From NCBI GenBank assembly GCA_030737875.1, contig CM060922.1, forward strand, positions 317,169,456 to 317,233,455: a stretch of 64,000 bases of DNA. Reading direction: 5' to 3'. The position numbers and the translations under genes are program-made. The notes beneath the pieces are model-generated. The model ran no database searches. It was given only the letters and a program-made list of their open reading frames with translations, and was not told the origin of the DNA. Origin of the DNA: Allium sativum. Lineage: Eukaryota; Streptophyta; Magnoliopsida; Asparagales; Amaryllidaceae. Numbering within the stretch: the first letter of the stretch is position 1; every line of letters starts with the position of its first letter. Below are positions 11,196 to 23,076 of the stretch, in pieces.

Positions 11196-12103
11196 TGTAA
11201 CAACCCGGGATTTCTGAACCAATTAAAATTTTTATTTTAATTAACTTAATTGATTTTGAATATTTAAAATGATTTATTTTAAATAATAACGACAAAAAAT
11301 TTATTTAAATCGAAGTTAGAACATATAAATTTATTTTAATTATAAAACGAGTTTGAAATGGCGCAGTAATTTGAAAATTCGATTTTAAACTTTAAATGAA
11401 TGTATAGAATGAAGAATAAATCGGATTTCAGTAAAACCAGAAACATTAGAATCTGTTTAATTATATCTTTCAAATAAATGTGGAAAATTCAGATTTCATA
11501 ATATAAATTGAAAGTTAGGTCCAATTTAAAATAGTCGCTATGGATTTTTTTTAATATAATACATAGCTATTTTGCAAATGACCTCCGTTTTCGACGAAAC
11601 CAGTTTTGTTGGATCCGGAATGTCAAATTATAGTTAGGTTTCAAATTTCATAATTTTTGGAATTAATATATGAGCGCAGTGAATTTAAATGTGTTTCGTA
11701 ATTTCAGTTTGAATTTTATCGACCGGAAAAATGGCCATTTTTCAAACGGCCTCCAAATTCTACAAAATTAGTTTTGTTAGGATCGTATCGTCAAAACATA
11801 GCAAGATTTATTTTTCTGAAATTTTTGGAGTCAGCAGGTGGCCCCAGTAAATTAAAATGTGCGTTCAAATTCAATATATACTAATTTATATTTTAATTTT
11901 GATAAAAACTGATCGAAACAGTCGAATTGGCATACGAAACATATCGCATTGTGTCCGGAATGGGGGCATTTAGCTAGGGGCGACAGTCGTTGGGTTTGAT
12001 TTAGAGTTCGTAACGATATACAAGTATTTTTAGAACTAAATAATAATTAAAAATAATATATATATCACAACACTTGGTCAAAACCCTAGAATTATTCAAA
12101 ACC
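11196..12103 (+). mobile_element. Array C LTR1, first segment
   Basis: It begins TGTAACAACCCGGGATTTC and runs parallel to 54047-55016 (LTR2) and 60504-61122 (LTR3). It stops at ACCAT, the left target-site duplication of element F. There are no genes in it. Confidence 0.85.
12099..12103. other. Left target-site duplication of element F (ACCAT)
   Basis: ACCAT precedes the F LTR start and is repeated directly after the F LTR end at 23072-23076. In the uninterrupted LTR2 copy (about 55000-55016) the sequence reads straight through. Confidence 0.95.
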
Positions 12104-12464
12104 ATTGTAACACCCCACCTCTGCCAGTGCCACTCTTGCAAGCACACTAGCTTTGGAAGGGCGTTAAACAAGGTAAACATGCATGCAGATATCACAAGAC
12201 AGAACATATGAGTAAAACAGAGTAGTAAAGCAGCGGATAAAACTAGCATTTCAAAACCATAGTCAAGTTACATCAAAGTACTTGGTCATTATTTTCCCAT
12301 AAAATAAAGTCTAGAACATAAACTGAAAACTGAAAAAAAAACATAAAGTAACTATCCCCAAAGTAGCATAAAACCATAGCATGCTCAAGTCCAAACCATA
12401 CATGAGCTATCCAGAAAAGCAGCTAAAGATCCAGCTAGGTAACAGTGTTCCCACCCTGCAAACC

Positions 12465-12486
12465 TGGGGGGGAGGGGGGGGGGGGA
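12465..12486. repeat. Poly-G tract in LTR F
   Basis: A run of G with one A interruption follows CAAACCT. The matching tract in the right LTR is at 20532-20557 and is longer. It reads as poly-C in the element's sense strand. Confidence 0.9.
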
Positions 12487-13189
12487 ACGGAAGAAAAGAG
12501 GCGGAAGAAAATGGGTCAGTCAAAAAGATTGGTAAGTCCTATCTACTATTAGTATAAAAACTAATAAAGTTAACTGGACATGTAAAGTAGAGATGAAACA
12601 TAGGGTGATAACTGGCATGGTGAAAAGTTAACTAGATAGATCAAGTGTGGCATCGCATATTCAAGGCTAAGTTGCACCAAGTGTGTACTAGTATTCCAAT
12701 CCATGTCAAGTATAAACAAGAAATGATCCCTTGGCCCAATCTTGGCCCAACATCCCGAGATGACCTAGATCAAGGTCCAACAACACGGTCTAGTCGATCG
12801 GCTCCCTAAAAGCCTAACTCGTCAAGTGTCGGTGTCATACGGCCCAATCACGAAGTGTAGTCAAACTGTGCTAGGTCCACCCTAGGGTGTATCAAGCCCT
12901 AGGGTGCCAACCACGGACACACATCAAGCACGCACAGTCTAAACCTACTGGTGCCCGTGTCTGCTTTTTCAACTCCGGACTATGTGCACGACCATAGTCC
13001 GCCTGAACCTACACCGACGCACCTACTCAGCCGTCGTTTTTGTCGCTTACATGTCAGCCCAGTAATCGTGCCCCACCCTAGCCTAGTCCCTAGGGTACCA
13101 TGATACAATCAAGAGGGTTACTGGTGAAAAGGACCACGTAACTAGGGTTTCTAACGGGTTAAATGTGGTTAACCCTACCCAATCAAGTT

Positions 13190-13276
13190 GGTTAAGTATA
13201 CCCAAGGTTCATGACTTAACCCTATCAACCCATCGTGTTTAATTGGTTAAGTATTCAAGTGGTCCATGACTTAACC
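13190..13276. other. GGTTAAGT/ACTTAACC hairpins in LTR F
   Basis: Two successive inverted repeats: GGTTAAGT 13190-13197 with ACTTAACC 13214-13221, and GGTTAAGT 13245-13252 with ACTTAACC 13269-13276, 55 bases apart. The D LTRs carry the same arms with longer, different loops. Confidence 0.8.
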
Positions 13277-13320
13277 CTATCATGTGGCATTAATTAATTT
13301 AATGCATCCAACCTCTCACA

Positions 13321-13389
13321 TTAGACCTTGTTGTGGTTACTAGTTAAGCCGGGCGGGTCCGGGTAGCTTTACACCACAACTTAGTCTAA
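13321..13389. other. Covarying stem-loop module a, left LTR of F
   Basis: Outer arms TTAGAC (13321-13326) and GTCTAA (13384-13389); inner arms GTTGTGGT (13330-13337) and ACCACAAC (13373-13380); the loop contains CTAGTTAAGCCGGGCGG and TCCGGGTAG. The right LTR has the same module at 21392-21460. Confidence 0.8.
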
Positions 13390-13426
13390 CCTCGGGTTTC
13401 AAGTGCGACATGACCAACTACTCACA

Positions 13427-13500
13427 TTGGGTCTTATTGCTTGTAGCTACTAGTTAAGCCGGTCGGTTCCGGGTAGATTTATGCTACAAACTCAACCCAA
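13427..13500. other. Covarying stem-loop module b, left LTR of F
   Basis: Outer arms TTGGGT (13427-13432) and ACCCAA (13495-13500); inner arms TTGTAGC (13441-13447) and GCTACAA (13483-13489). The arms differ from module a but stay paired, and the loop CTAGTTAAGCCGG(T)CGG...TCCGGGTAG is conserved. Right LTR copy: 21498-21571. Confidence 0.8.
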
Positions 13501-14522
13501 CCTCGAGTTGGCCATCCTCATGTTTTCTAGAAGTCATGTCCAAGTTCATGTTCATGTTTCAAGCATAATCACATGTCATATTTTCAAGTCATGTTTTTAT
13601 GTCATTTTAATTTACCCATAACGTAGCCCCATCGCATACAAGTTCGCATAAACGCAAATAGATCTCAAAGAGGGAATTTAGGATCATGACATAATTAATA
13701 AGGTTTGGGCCACTAGTTAAACATGGTGGCATATGAGGCAAAGGTGTTCATAAACTTGCATATTACATCATAGGCCCCAAAACATGCATAATATCAACTT
13801 TAGCAAAATAGGTGGAACATGGTCATAAATGGTATAGGATGATAGCAAGTGATTCGCATATAACACCATATGCAAGATAGCAACTTGCATATTACATCAT
13901 AAGCCTCAAAATATGCATGATATCAAACTTAAGTAAATAGGTGAAACATGATCATAAATGACATAGGATGGTGGCTAGTGTTTCGCATATAACATCATAT
14001 GCAAGATAACACAAGGTTTATGAGAGTTTCTATGTTGCTTTATGCAACATTTCCAATCAAAGCTCATAGCTTTCTATGCATAAGGTAAAGGTGATAGCTT
14101 TACAAACATGCATAGAATATATTTATGCATAACATGATAGGATCAAAGCACATATCATACTTAGGCCCAACCTCAAACTTGCACATATCATATTTAACTT
14201 CATAGTTAGAATCTAAGAGTAGTATAGGGCTTACAATGCTATGAAGACTTATAAAATATAAATAAGATTGAGACAAAGCCACTAGCAACTCTAAAGACCC
14301 CCAAATAGCAAGCTTTAATGAAAACCCTTGAGAAATAAGAAGAAGATCCTTGCTTTGATGAAGAAAGATTGAACTTTGGCCTTAGAAACTCTCAAACAAG
14401 CTTAGGAACTCTCATATGAATGAAGATGGAGGCTATGACAAGAGGGTGGAGGCCATGATTTAACATTTTGGCATAGTTTAGTTGTAGGATTGATTTATGA
14501 TGACTTAGGCTAGGTATTAGGG

Positions 14523-14534
14523 TCTTTATATAGA
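14523..14534 (-). promoter_or_regulatory. TATA box of LTR F (left copy)
   Basis: TCTATATAAAGA on the minus strand. In the right LTR, which would drive the element, the site reads TCTATAAAAAGA. Confidence 0.5.
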
Positions 14535-15000
14535 TGATTAGGTTAGTTTAGACCATAGGATTAACCCTAATTCAGATCTGGGCCATCAATTCACGTCACT
14601 AGCCTCCAAACATGTCTTGAGAAACAAGTCAGGTGCACCCAGGCCAGACTGGCCGACCACCCAAGTCGACAGGGGTGTCGACTGGGCAGTCGACGCAGCC
14701 TTGGGTGTGTCGACTCCCAAGTCGACACCCATGTCGACTTGGGAAGTGGCGAGATCTTTTCCCGCCTACCTGACCAGCTGAATTTGTTTGAAATCTGTTT
14801 TTAAATTTAAATTTTCTGAAAACTTCCATGGGCCATAACTGGGTCATACGAACTCCGATTTTCGAAAACTCGGACTCTATTTCGCGTATTTTTCCGAGAC
14901 GAACACAATGGCACAGCCTGTTTCCCTTGATTCAGATTTTATCATTGAATTCTGCCTTGATTTATGTTATAACTTGTTATTCAAAATATGGGTTGTTACA

Positions 15001-15014
15001 TCCTCCCCACCTTA
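15001..15014 (-). other. Polypurine tract of element F
   Basis: AAGGTGGGGAGGA on the minus strand lies directly before the 3' LTR. Upstream of it is TTTCGGGGACGAAAT, a hallmark of the Tekay/Del pol 3' end. Confidence 0.85.
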
Positions 15015-15585
15015 AAGGATTTCGTCCCCGAAATCCCTAAGTTAGGAAGAACGTATCCTACCATCCATCATCCATCTACTCAAAACATCATCCACGTGCA
15101 GTCAATGTCCTTAACAAATTCTAAATGCTGTATGATTATATGCAAAGGTGTGTGTATATGTACTTATCTAATGCGAAAATCAGGCGGTTATTGATCCAGT
15201 AGACCCCCTTAATGCAAAGTATGTTAGTGAAATGAGTCCATATGTATGCAAAATCCTAACATAATTTATAATCCCTACATGAGTGCACATAACATTCATC
15301 CATATGCAACATCCACGTGATGGCATAACAAGTTTCATCCATGAATAAGTATAAGCACTCATGCATATGCAATATGAAAGTGTGTGAGCCGATCTTATTG
15401 CCTAATGTGTATCATGCATCCACGAGTATCCACTTGCAAACACTTGCAACCACTTGCAAACATCAAGCATAACATGTTTCAAATACATGTTTCATCCAAA
15501 GGGTTTCTACCTAAGGTTCTCATGACAAGGTTAACGAGATAATAAGGTAAACAGGATAATCATGGATAGCAAAAAGAAAGATATG
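15015..15585 (-). other. 3' untranslated stretch of element F
   Basis: This is non-coding sequence between the gag-pol stop and the PPT, rich in ATGCATATGCAA- and ACTTGCAA-type words. No genes are seen in it. Confidence 0.7.
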
Positions 15586-18500
15586 CTAATTAGGAAAGGA
15601 GATTGAGAATGTACCCTCAAAAAGGAATGGATAGAGCCCACGCTTCTTCTCCTCGGTTTCCCAAGTTGCATCTTCATCGGCTTCACTCCACTGAACTTTC
15701 ACCAATTTGACTTCTCGATTCCTTAGCTTCTTGAACTCTGTTCCCAAGATACGAATCGGAGCTCTCCTCAAGGTTGCCTCTTTCTCTACCTCCACGCCTT
15801 CAAGAATGCTTGGTTCAACCACCTCAGCAGACTCATGTAGACACTTTCGGAGATGCGAGACATGAAAGACATTATGCACTCCGGCTAGCTTCTCGGGCAA
15901 TTCCACCTTATAAGCCATCTTCACAATTCTCTCTATGATAGGGAAGGGTCCTACGAACCTTGGTGCCAATTTCCCAACTGCTCCAAAACGTACCACATTA
16001 CGCAAAGGAGAAACCTTCACGAAAACCATATCCCCAATTTCGAATTCCAAATCTGTCCTTCGCTTGTCAGCATAGGATTTCTGTCTGTCTTGGGCCGCTT
16101 TCATCCGTCTTCTCACCAATTCAACTTTCTCGGATGTGTCTCGTATCATATCGGGCCCAAGCATAAGCCTATCCGTTGTTTCCCACCAACAAGATGGTGA
16201 CCTACACGGCCTCCTATACAAAGCTTCAAATGGTGTCATCCCTATACTGGCTTGATAACTATTATTATAAGCAAACTCTACAAGAGGAAGGTGGTCTTCC
16301 CAAGTACCACCAAAGTCAAGAACACAAAGCCTCAAAAGATCCTCTAGCACTCTATTCACCCTTTCGGTTTGGCCATCCGTCTGGGGGTGATGGGTTGTAC
16401 TCAGATTCAATTGCGTACCCATCGCTTCTTGCAAACTATTCCAGAACTGGCTAGTGAAAATTGGGTCACGATCACTAACTATGCTAGAAGGAACTCCATG
16501 CAACCGCACTATCTCTCGAAGATAAATAGACGCTACCCATGATGCGATCCTCTTGCTCTTCACTGGGATGAAATGAGCACTCTTCGTAAGTCTATCAACT
16601 ATGACTCATATGCTCGTATTCCCTTTCCTTAACCTAGGCAATCCATCCACAAAATCCATAGAGATACTTTCCCACTTCCATTGCGGGACCTCCAATGGAT
16701 GTAATAGCCCACCGGGTTTCTTCGACTTGGCTTTCACTTGTTGGCACACCATGCACTTTGAAACATACCCTGCCACATCCTTCTTCATTCCAGCCCAAAA
16801 GAAAATGCGCTTCATATCTCTATACATCTTATCTCCTCCAGGATGTATAGTCATCTTCGAGTGATGCGCTTCTTTGAGAACTTTATGCACCAAGTCTCCT
16901 ACTTGTGGAACGCATAGCCTTCCATCGTGCCTTAGCCAACCCTTGTCATCAATAGTATATCTAGCAAGGTGACTAGACGTCTCACCACGAATCAACTTGT
17001 CCATGACCTCGACTATCTGCGGGTCTCCTTTCTGGAAAGCCCCAACTTGATCAAGGAGTGTGGGTCTAAGCTCAAGGGATACTAATGAACCCGTCATCGA
17101 CTCAACAGCCGTCGTGAAATCAAAGGTTGCCAAGAACTCTAAGCTCTTCATCTCAATAAACAAGGGACTCAAAGTCAATCTCCTTCTGCTTAGTGCATCT
17201 GCAACAACATTACCCTTGCCAGGGGTATAAGCTATCTCGAAGTCATATGATGCCAATAATTCCATCCATCTTTGCTGCCTTAGATCCAGATCTTTCTGCG
17301 AGAAGAGGTACTTGAGTGACTTGTGATCAGTATACAACTCAAACCTTTCGCCTAGAAGATAGTGGCGCCAGGATTTAAGTGCAAAGACGATCGCCGCCAA
17401 CTCCAAATCATGAGTGGGATAGTTCTTCTCATGAACTTTCAGTTGCCTACCCCCATAACATATCACTCTTCCTTCCTGCATCAGAACAACACCTAACCCC
17501 GTGCCACATGCATCTGCATACACGGTAAACATCTTACCACTATCGGGTAATGCCAAAACTGGAGCTGTGGTAAGGGCCCTCTTGAGCCTTTGAAAATCAA
17601 GCTCACACTCTAAGTCCCATGCAAAGACTAAGTTCTTCTTCGTCAACTTAGTAAGAGGGGCCGAAATCTTAGCGAAGTCCCTGATGAACTTCCTATAGTA
17701 GCCCGCCAGACCGAGAAAGCTTCTTACTTCAGTTGCATTCCTAGGAGTCTTCCAGTCTTGAACTGCAACCACTTTCGCGGGATCCACCGCTATGCCTTGC
17801 TTAGAGACTATATGTCCAAGAAACCGAACTTCCCTTCTCCAAAAATGGCATTTGGAGAACTTGGCTTTTAACTGATGCGCTCTAAGCGTATCCATCACTT
17901 CCTTGAGATGCCTAGCATGCTCTTCCTCATCCTTGGAGAAGATCGGGATATCATCCACGAAGACAACAACAAACTTGTTAAGGAACTCCCTGAACACCCT
18001 ACTTATCAAATCTACGAAGTAGGCGGGTGCATTAGTCAAACCGAATGGCATGACAAGCCATTCAAAGAATCCATCCGGAGTCCTAAATGCAGTTTTATCA
18101 ATACTATCCTCAGCCACTCTGAGCTGATGGAATCCGGTGGCTAGATCGAGCTGAGAGAAAACAGAAGCACCAACAAGCTGGTCGAAGAGGTCATCAATCC
18201 TCGGTAACAGGTGCCTATTCTTCTTCGTCAGCTTGTTCAACTCTCGATAATCAACACATAGACGAAGCGAACCATCTGCCTTAGTAGCGAATACCACCGG
18301 AGCACCCCATTCAGAAATGCTTCGCCTAATAAAAAATTTCTCAAGCAGCTCCTTGATTTTCTTACTGAGCTCTCTTCTTTCTCGCGGGGCCATGTGCCTA
18401 ACGGGCAATGATACTGGCTTGGCATTATCAACAAGATAAATGCGAAAATCTATCTCTCGTTTAGGGGGTAACCCCTTAACCTCTTCAAAGACATCAGGAT

Positions 18501-19977
18501 AGTCTCGGACCACCCTTACAGATTGCAGATCATCGATGGCCGAGTCAAGAGATTCAAGATAACATAACATGACGGGATCTCTAGGGTTACAAGAAATTTC
18601 TAGGGTATTACCGAGGCGAGTCATGAGTCTCACCACCCTATGCTCACAATCGAGAATGGCTCCATAACTGGACAACCAATCCATGCCCAAAATCAACCCG
18701 TATCCCGTGAAACCGAGAACATAAGCATTACACGTGAATTCCACGGTCAAGATAGAAATCTTCAAATCCACACAAATCATAGACAAATGGGCGGAACCCC
18801 CAATTGGATTTGAAACACTGACGGGATCCTCAACTAGACTAGTACTTAGGTGCAAACTTTCAACAATGTCAGAAGAAATAAAGGTATGCGATGCGCCAGA
18901 ATCAAATAAAGTGCGAACAGGAAAGTCAGAAATGTAAACAAGACTTTCTACAGAAATACTACCTCGGTCCTGAACTGGAGCGGTGTTGAGAGCATGCACT
19001 TGCCCTCCAGAAGGTCCTACACGCTGATTCTGCCCTTGCCCTTGTCCTTGCTTCTTGGGGCAATCCTTGCTAAGGTGTCCAGGCTCTCCACAGTGAAAGC
19101 ATTCGCCTAACTTCCTCTTCTTCTTTCTGCAGTCTTTGGCTATGTGCCCAACAATCCCATAGAAGTTGCACTTTCTTGGGTCCTTTGCCTTGTTGTTGTT
19201 GGCCTTATTGCCCTTGTTGTTCTTGTTGTTCTGATTGCTCTGGTTTCCTCCCCACTTGGAGTCCGTCTTCTTGGTTTGAGTCTCATTAGTCTTGACTTCC
19301 TTCTTGCCATTCTTATGGTCTCCTTGAAGCAATGCCATGTCTACTAGGCCTTCAAAAGTGGCCCCCATGGGTATATGAGATAAGGCTAAACCTTGTAATG
19401 GCTCATTCAACCCTCGTGCAAAGCGTAAAGCCTTCTTCTGGGGAGTATTAACCATGTCCAAACCGAATCGAGCGAGTTGGTTAAACTTATTCACATACTC
19501 CCTCACTGTCATGTCCCCTTGCTTCAAAGATATAAACTTCTCCAATTGCAGATTCGCCTCAGCTGATGATAGAAACTTAAGCCCAAACCTCGTCCTAAAG
19601 TCGGCCCAAGTCTCTATAGGCCTAGTAGCATTGGTGACCTCCCACCAATAAGCAGCTTCTTCTTTTAATAGCCATGCTGCCAATAAAACCCTTTTATGGT
19701 CTTCCACATCAAAGATGGCGAAGAGATCTTCAGTTTATTTCAACCAATTTCGTGCCTCAACAAAAGTCTCCGTCCCAATAAAATTCTTGCCACCCATTGC
19801 CTTGAAGTCTTTGCAAACCTTTGCGAAATCTGCTTGTGGATGCTGAGGAGGAGGAGGAGGAGGAACCTCAGTTACGGTGGGGGTATTTGCTGGGCCCGCA
19901 TCGTTGGCCCTAGCTTCCAAGTACCTCCGGAACCATCCGGGAATGGTCACTCCCTCGGGAAGGTTAAGATCGGCCAT
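15586..19977 (-). pseudogene. gag-pol: Gag-Pol polyprotein of chromovirus F, broken by two in-frame stops
   Basis: A single frame of 1464 codons runs from an ATG at 19977 to 15586, broken by TAA (19737-19735) and TGA (16608-16606). The first 80 codons are the gag N-terminus. The 1033-codon middle part (from 19707) holds the gag core, two zinc knuckles near residues 180-193 (second Cys replaced by Tyr) and 203-216 (intact CCHC), protease (DSGA at 269-272, ILGMDWL at 339-345), RT ([12 protein letters not shown] at 583-586), RNase H ([22 protein letters not shown]) and the integrase zinc domain plus first Asp (MDFVDGLPR). The last 325 codons give the rest of integrase (SDRDP, TDGQTERVN), a GPF motif and a C-terminal chromodomain-like region (VKVQWSEADEDATWETE). 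Such proteins make particles, copy the RNA and direct integration towards heterochromatin. No other frameshift is seen. Confidence 0.95.
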
Positions 19978-20156
19978 GCTGAAAAAGAAGAAGATAGATT
20001 TAGAACGAGGAAATGAAGGATAGAGCTAATGGCTTTTGGGGAATAGCCTTTTTTAAAATAACTAGACTTTTCTTGGAAAATACTTAATTGGTTTTGAAAA
20101 TAGTTTTCCAAAAAGGTAAGTTTTAAAAACACTTTTGCTCAAATCTTGTAAACCTT

Positions 20157-20170
20157 ATGCTCTGATACCA
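20157..20170 (-). other. Primer binding site of element F
   Basis: TGGTATCAGAGCAT on the minus strand, two bases from the 5' LTR end; complementary to tRNA-iMet. Confidence 0.95.
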
Positions 20171-20172
20171 AA

Positions 20173-23071
20173 TGTAACACCCCACCTACGCCAGTGCCAC
20201 TCTTGCAAGCACACTAGCTTTGGAAGGGCGTTAAACAAGGTAAACATGCATGTAGATATCACAAGACAGAACATATGAGTAAAACAGAGTAGTAAAGCAG
20301 CGGATAAAACTAGCATTTCAAAACCATAGTCAAGTGACATCAAAGTACTTGGTCATTATTTTCCCATAAAACAAAGTCTAGAACATAAACTGAAAACTGG
20401 AAAAAAACATAAAGTAACTATCCCCAAAGTAGCATAAAACCATAGCATGCTCAAGTCCAAACCATACATGAGCTATCTAGAAAAGCGGCTAAAGATCCAG
20501 CTAGGTAACAGTGTTCCCACCCTGCAAACCTGGGGGGGGGGGGGGGAGGGGGGGGGAACGGAAGAAAAGAGGCGAAAGAAAACGGGTCAGTCAAAAAGAC
20601 TGGTAAGTCCTATCTACTATTAGTATAAAAACTAATAAAGTTAACTGGACATGTAAAGTAGAGATGAAATATAGGGTGATAACTGGCATGGTGAAAACTT
20701 AACTAGATAGATCAAGTGTGGCATCGCATATTCAAGGCTAAGTTGCACCAAGTGTGTACTAGTATTCCAATCCATGTCAAGTATAAACAAGAAATGATCC
20801 CTTGGCCCAATCTTGGCCCAACATCCCGAGATGACCTAGATCAAGGTCCAACAACACGGTCTAGTCGATCGGCTCCCTAAAAGCCTAACTCGTCAAGTGT
20901 CGGTGTCATACGGCCCAATCACGAAGTGTAGTCAAACTGTGCTAGGTCCACCCTAGGGTGTATCAAGCCCTAGGGTGCCAACCACGGACACACATCAAGC
21001 ACGAACAGTCTAAACCTACTGGTGCCCGTGTCTGCTTTTTCAACTCCGGATTATGTGCACGACCATAGTCCGTCTGAACCTACATCGGCGCACCTACTCA
21101 GCCGTCGTTTTCGTCGCTTACATGTCAGCCCAGTAATCGTGCCCCACCCTAGCCTAGTCCCTAGGATATCATGATACAATCAAGAGGGTTACTGGTGAAA
21201 AGGACCACATAACTAGGGTTTCTAACGGGTTATATGTGGTTAACCCTACCCAATCAAGTTGGTTAAGTATACCCAAGGTTCATGACTTAACCTTATCAAC
21301 CCATCGTGTTTAATTGGTTAAGTATTCAAGTGGTCCATGACTTAACCCTATCATGTGGCATTAATTAATTTAATTCACCCAACCTCTCACATTAGACCTT
21401 GTTGTGGTTACTAGTTAAGCCGGGCGGGTCCGGGTAGCTTTACACCACAACTTAGTCTAACCTCGGGTTTCAAGTGTGACATGACCAACTACTCACATTG
21501 GGTCTTATTGCTTGTAGCCACTAGTTAAGCCGGTCGGTTCCGGGTAGATTTTTGCTACAAACTCAACCCAACCTCGAGTTGGCCATCCTCATGTTTTCTA
21601 GAAGTCATGTCCAAGTTCATGTTCATGTTTCAAGCATAATCACATGTCATATTTTCAAGTCATGTTTTTATGTCATTTTAATTTACCCATAACGTAGCCC
21701 CATCGCATACAAGTTCGCATAAATGCAAATAGATCTCAAAGAGGGTAACTTAGGATCATGACATAATTAATAAGGTTTGGGCCACTAGTTAAACATGGTG
21801 GCATATGAGGCAAAGGTGTTCATAAACTTGCATATTACATCATAGGCCTCAAAACATGCATAATATCAACTTTAGCAAAATAGGTGGAACATGGTCATAA
21901 ATGGTATAGGATGATAGCAAGTGATTCGCATATAACACCATATGCAAGATAACAACTTGCATATTACATTATAAGCCTCAAAATATGCATGATATCAAAC
22001 TTAAGTAAATAGGTGAAACATGATCATAAATGACATAGGATGGTGGCTAGTGTTTCGCATATAACATCATATGCAAGATAACACAAGGTTTACGAGAGTT
22101 TCTATGTTGCTTTATGCAACATTTCCAATCAAAGCTCATAGCTTTCTATGCATAAGGTAAAGGTGATAGCTTTACAAACATGCATAGAATATATTTATGC
22201 ATTACATGATAGGATCAAAGCACATATCATACTTAGGCCCAAACTCAAAATTGCACATATCGTATTTAACTTCATAGTTAGAATCTAAGAGTAGTATAGG
22301 GCTTACAATGCTATGAAGACTTATAAAATATAAATAAGATTGAGACGAAGCCACTAGCAACTCTAAAGACCCCCAAATAGCAAGATTTAATGAAAACCCT
22401 TGAGAAATAAGAAGAAGATCCTTGCTTTGATGAAGAAAGATTGAACTTTGGCCTTAGAAACTCTCAAACAAGCTTAGGAACTCTCATATGAATGAAGATG
22501 GAGGCTATGACAAGAGGGTGGAGGCCATGATTAAACATTTTGGCATAGTTTAGTTGTAGGATTGATTTATGATGACTTAGGCTAGGTATTAGGGTCTTTT
22601 TATAGATGATTAGGTTAGTTTAGACCAAAGGATTAACCCTAATTCAGATCTGGGCCATCATTTCACGTCACTAGCCTCCAAACATGTCTTGAGAAACAAG
22701 TCAGGTGCACCCAGGCCAGACTGGCCGACCACCCAAGTCGACAGGGTGTCGACTGGGCAGTCGACACAGCCTTGGGTGTGTCGACTCCCAAATCGACACC
22801 CCTGTCGACTTGGGAAGTGGCGGGATCTTTTCCCGCCTACCTGCCCAGCTGAATTTTTTTGAAATCTGTTTTTAAATTTAAATTTTCTGAAAACTTCCAT
22901 GGGCCATAACTGGGTCATACGGACTCCGATTTTCGAAAACTCGGACTCTATTTCGCGTATTTTTCCGAGACGAACGCAATGGCACAGCCAGTTTCCCTTG
23001 ATTCAGATTTTATCATTGAATTCTGCCTTGATTTATGTTATAACTTGTTATTCAAAATATGGGTTGTTACA
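20173..23071 (-). repeat. Element F, 5' LTR (right copy)
   Basis: It is nearly identical to the left LTR, with scattered mostly C/T and G/A differences and a length change in the poly-G tract (20532-20557). It contains the hairpin modules at 21392-21460 and 21498-21571. The TSD ACCAT follows at 23072-23076. Confidence 0.95.
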
Positions 23072-23076
23072 ACCAT

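Larger units (their letters stand above)
12104..15000 (-). repeat. Element F, 3' LTR (left copy)
   Basis: It starts TGTAACACCCCACC and ends GGGTTGTTACA on the + strand. It holds a poly-G tract (12470-12485), the GGTTAAGT hairpins (13190-13276), two covarying stem-loop modules (13321-13389, 13427-13500) and a TATA box on the minus strand (14534-14523). Its 62-codon and 72-codon frames are not protein-like. Confidence 0.95.
12104..23071 (-). mobile_element. Element F: complete Ty3/gypsy chromovirus (Tekay/Del-like)
   Basis: This 10,968-bp element has LTRs of 2.9 kb (12104-15000 and 20173-23071), TG...CA ends, a 5-bp duplication ACCAT, a tRNA-iMet primer site beside the right LTR and a PPT beside the left LTR, so it is transcribed on the minus strand. 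Internally one frame encodes gag, protease, RT, RNase H, integrase and a C-terminal chromodomain, interrupted by two stops. The LTRs are very similar, so the insertion is fairly recent. It is the only element here that could have supplied proteins, and the likeliest type of helper for A, B and C. Confidence 0.95.

Noticed and set aside
17875..18144. Plus-strand frames across element F's pol
   Set aside because: They are shadows of the minus-strand gag-pol coding region.
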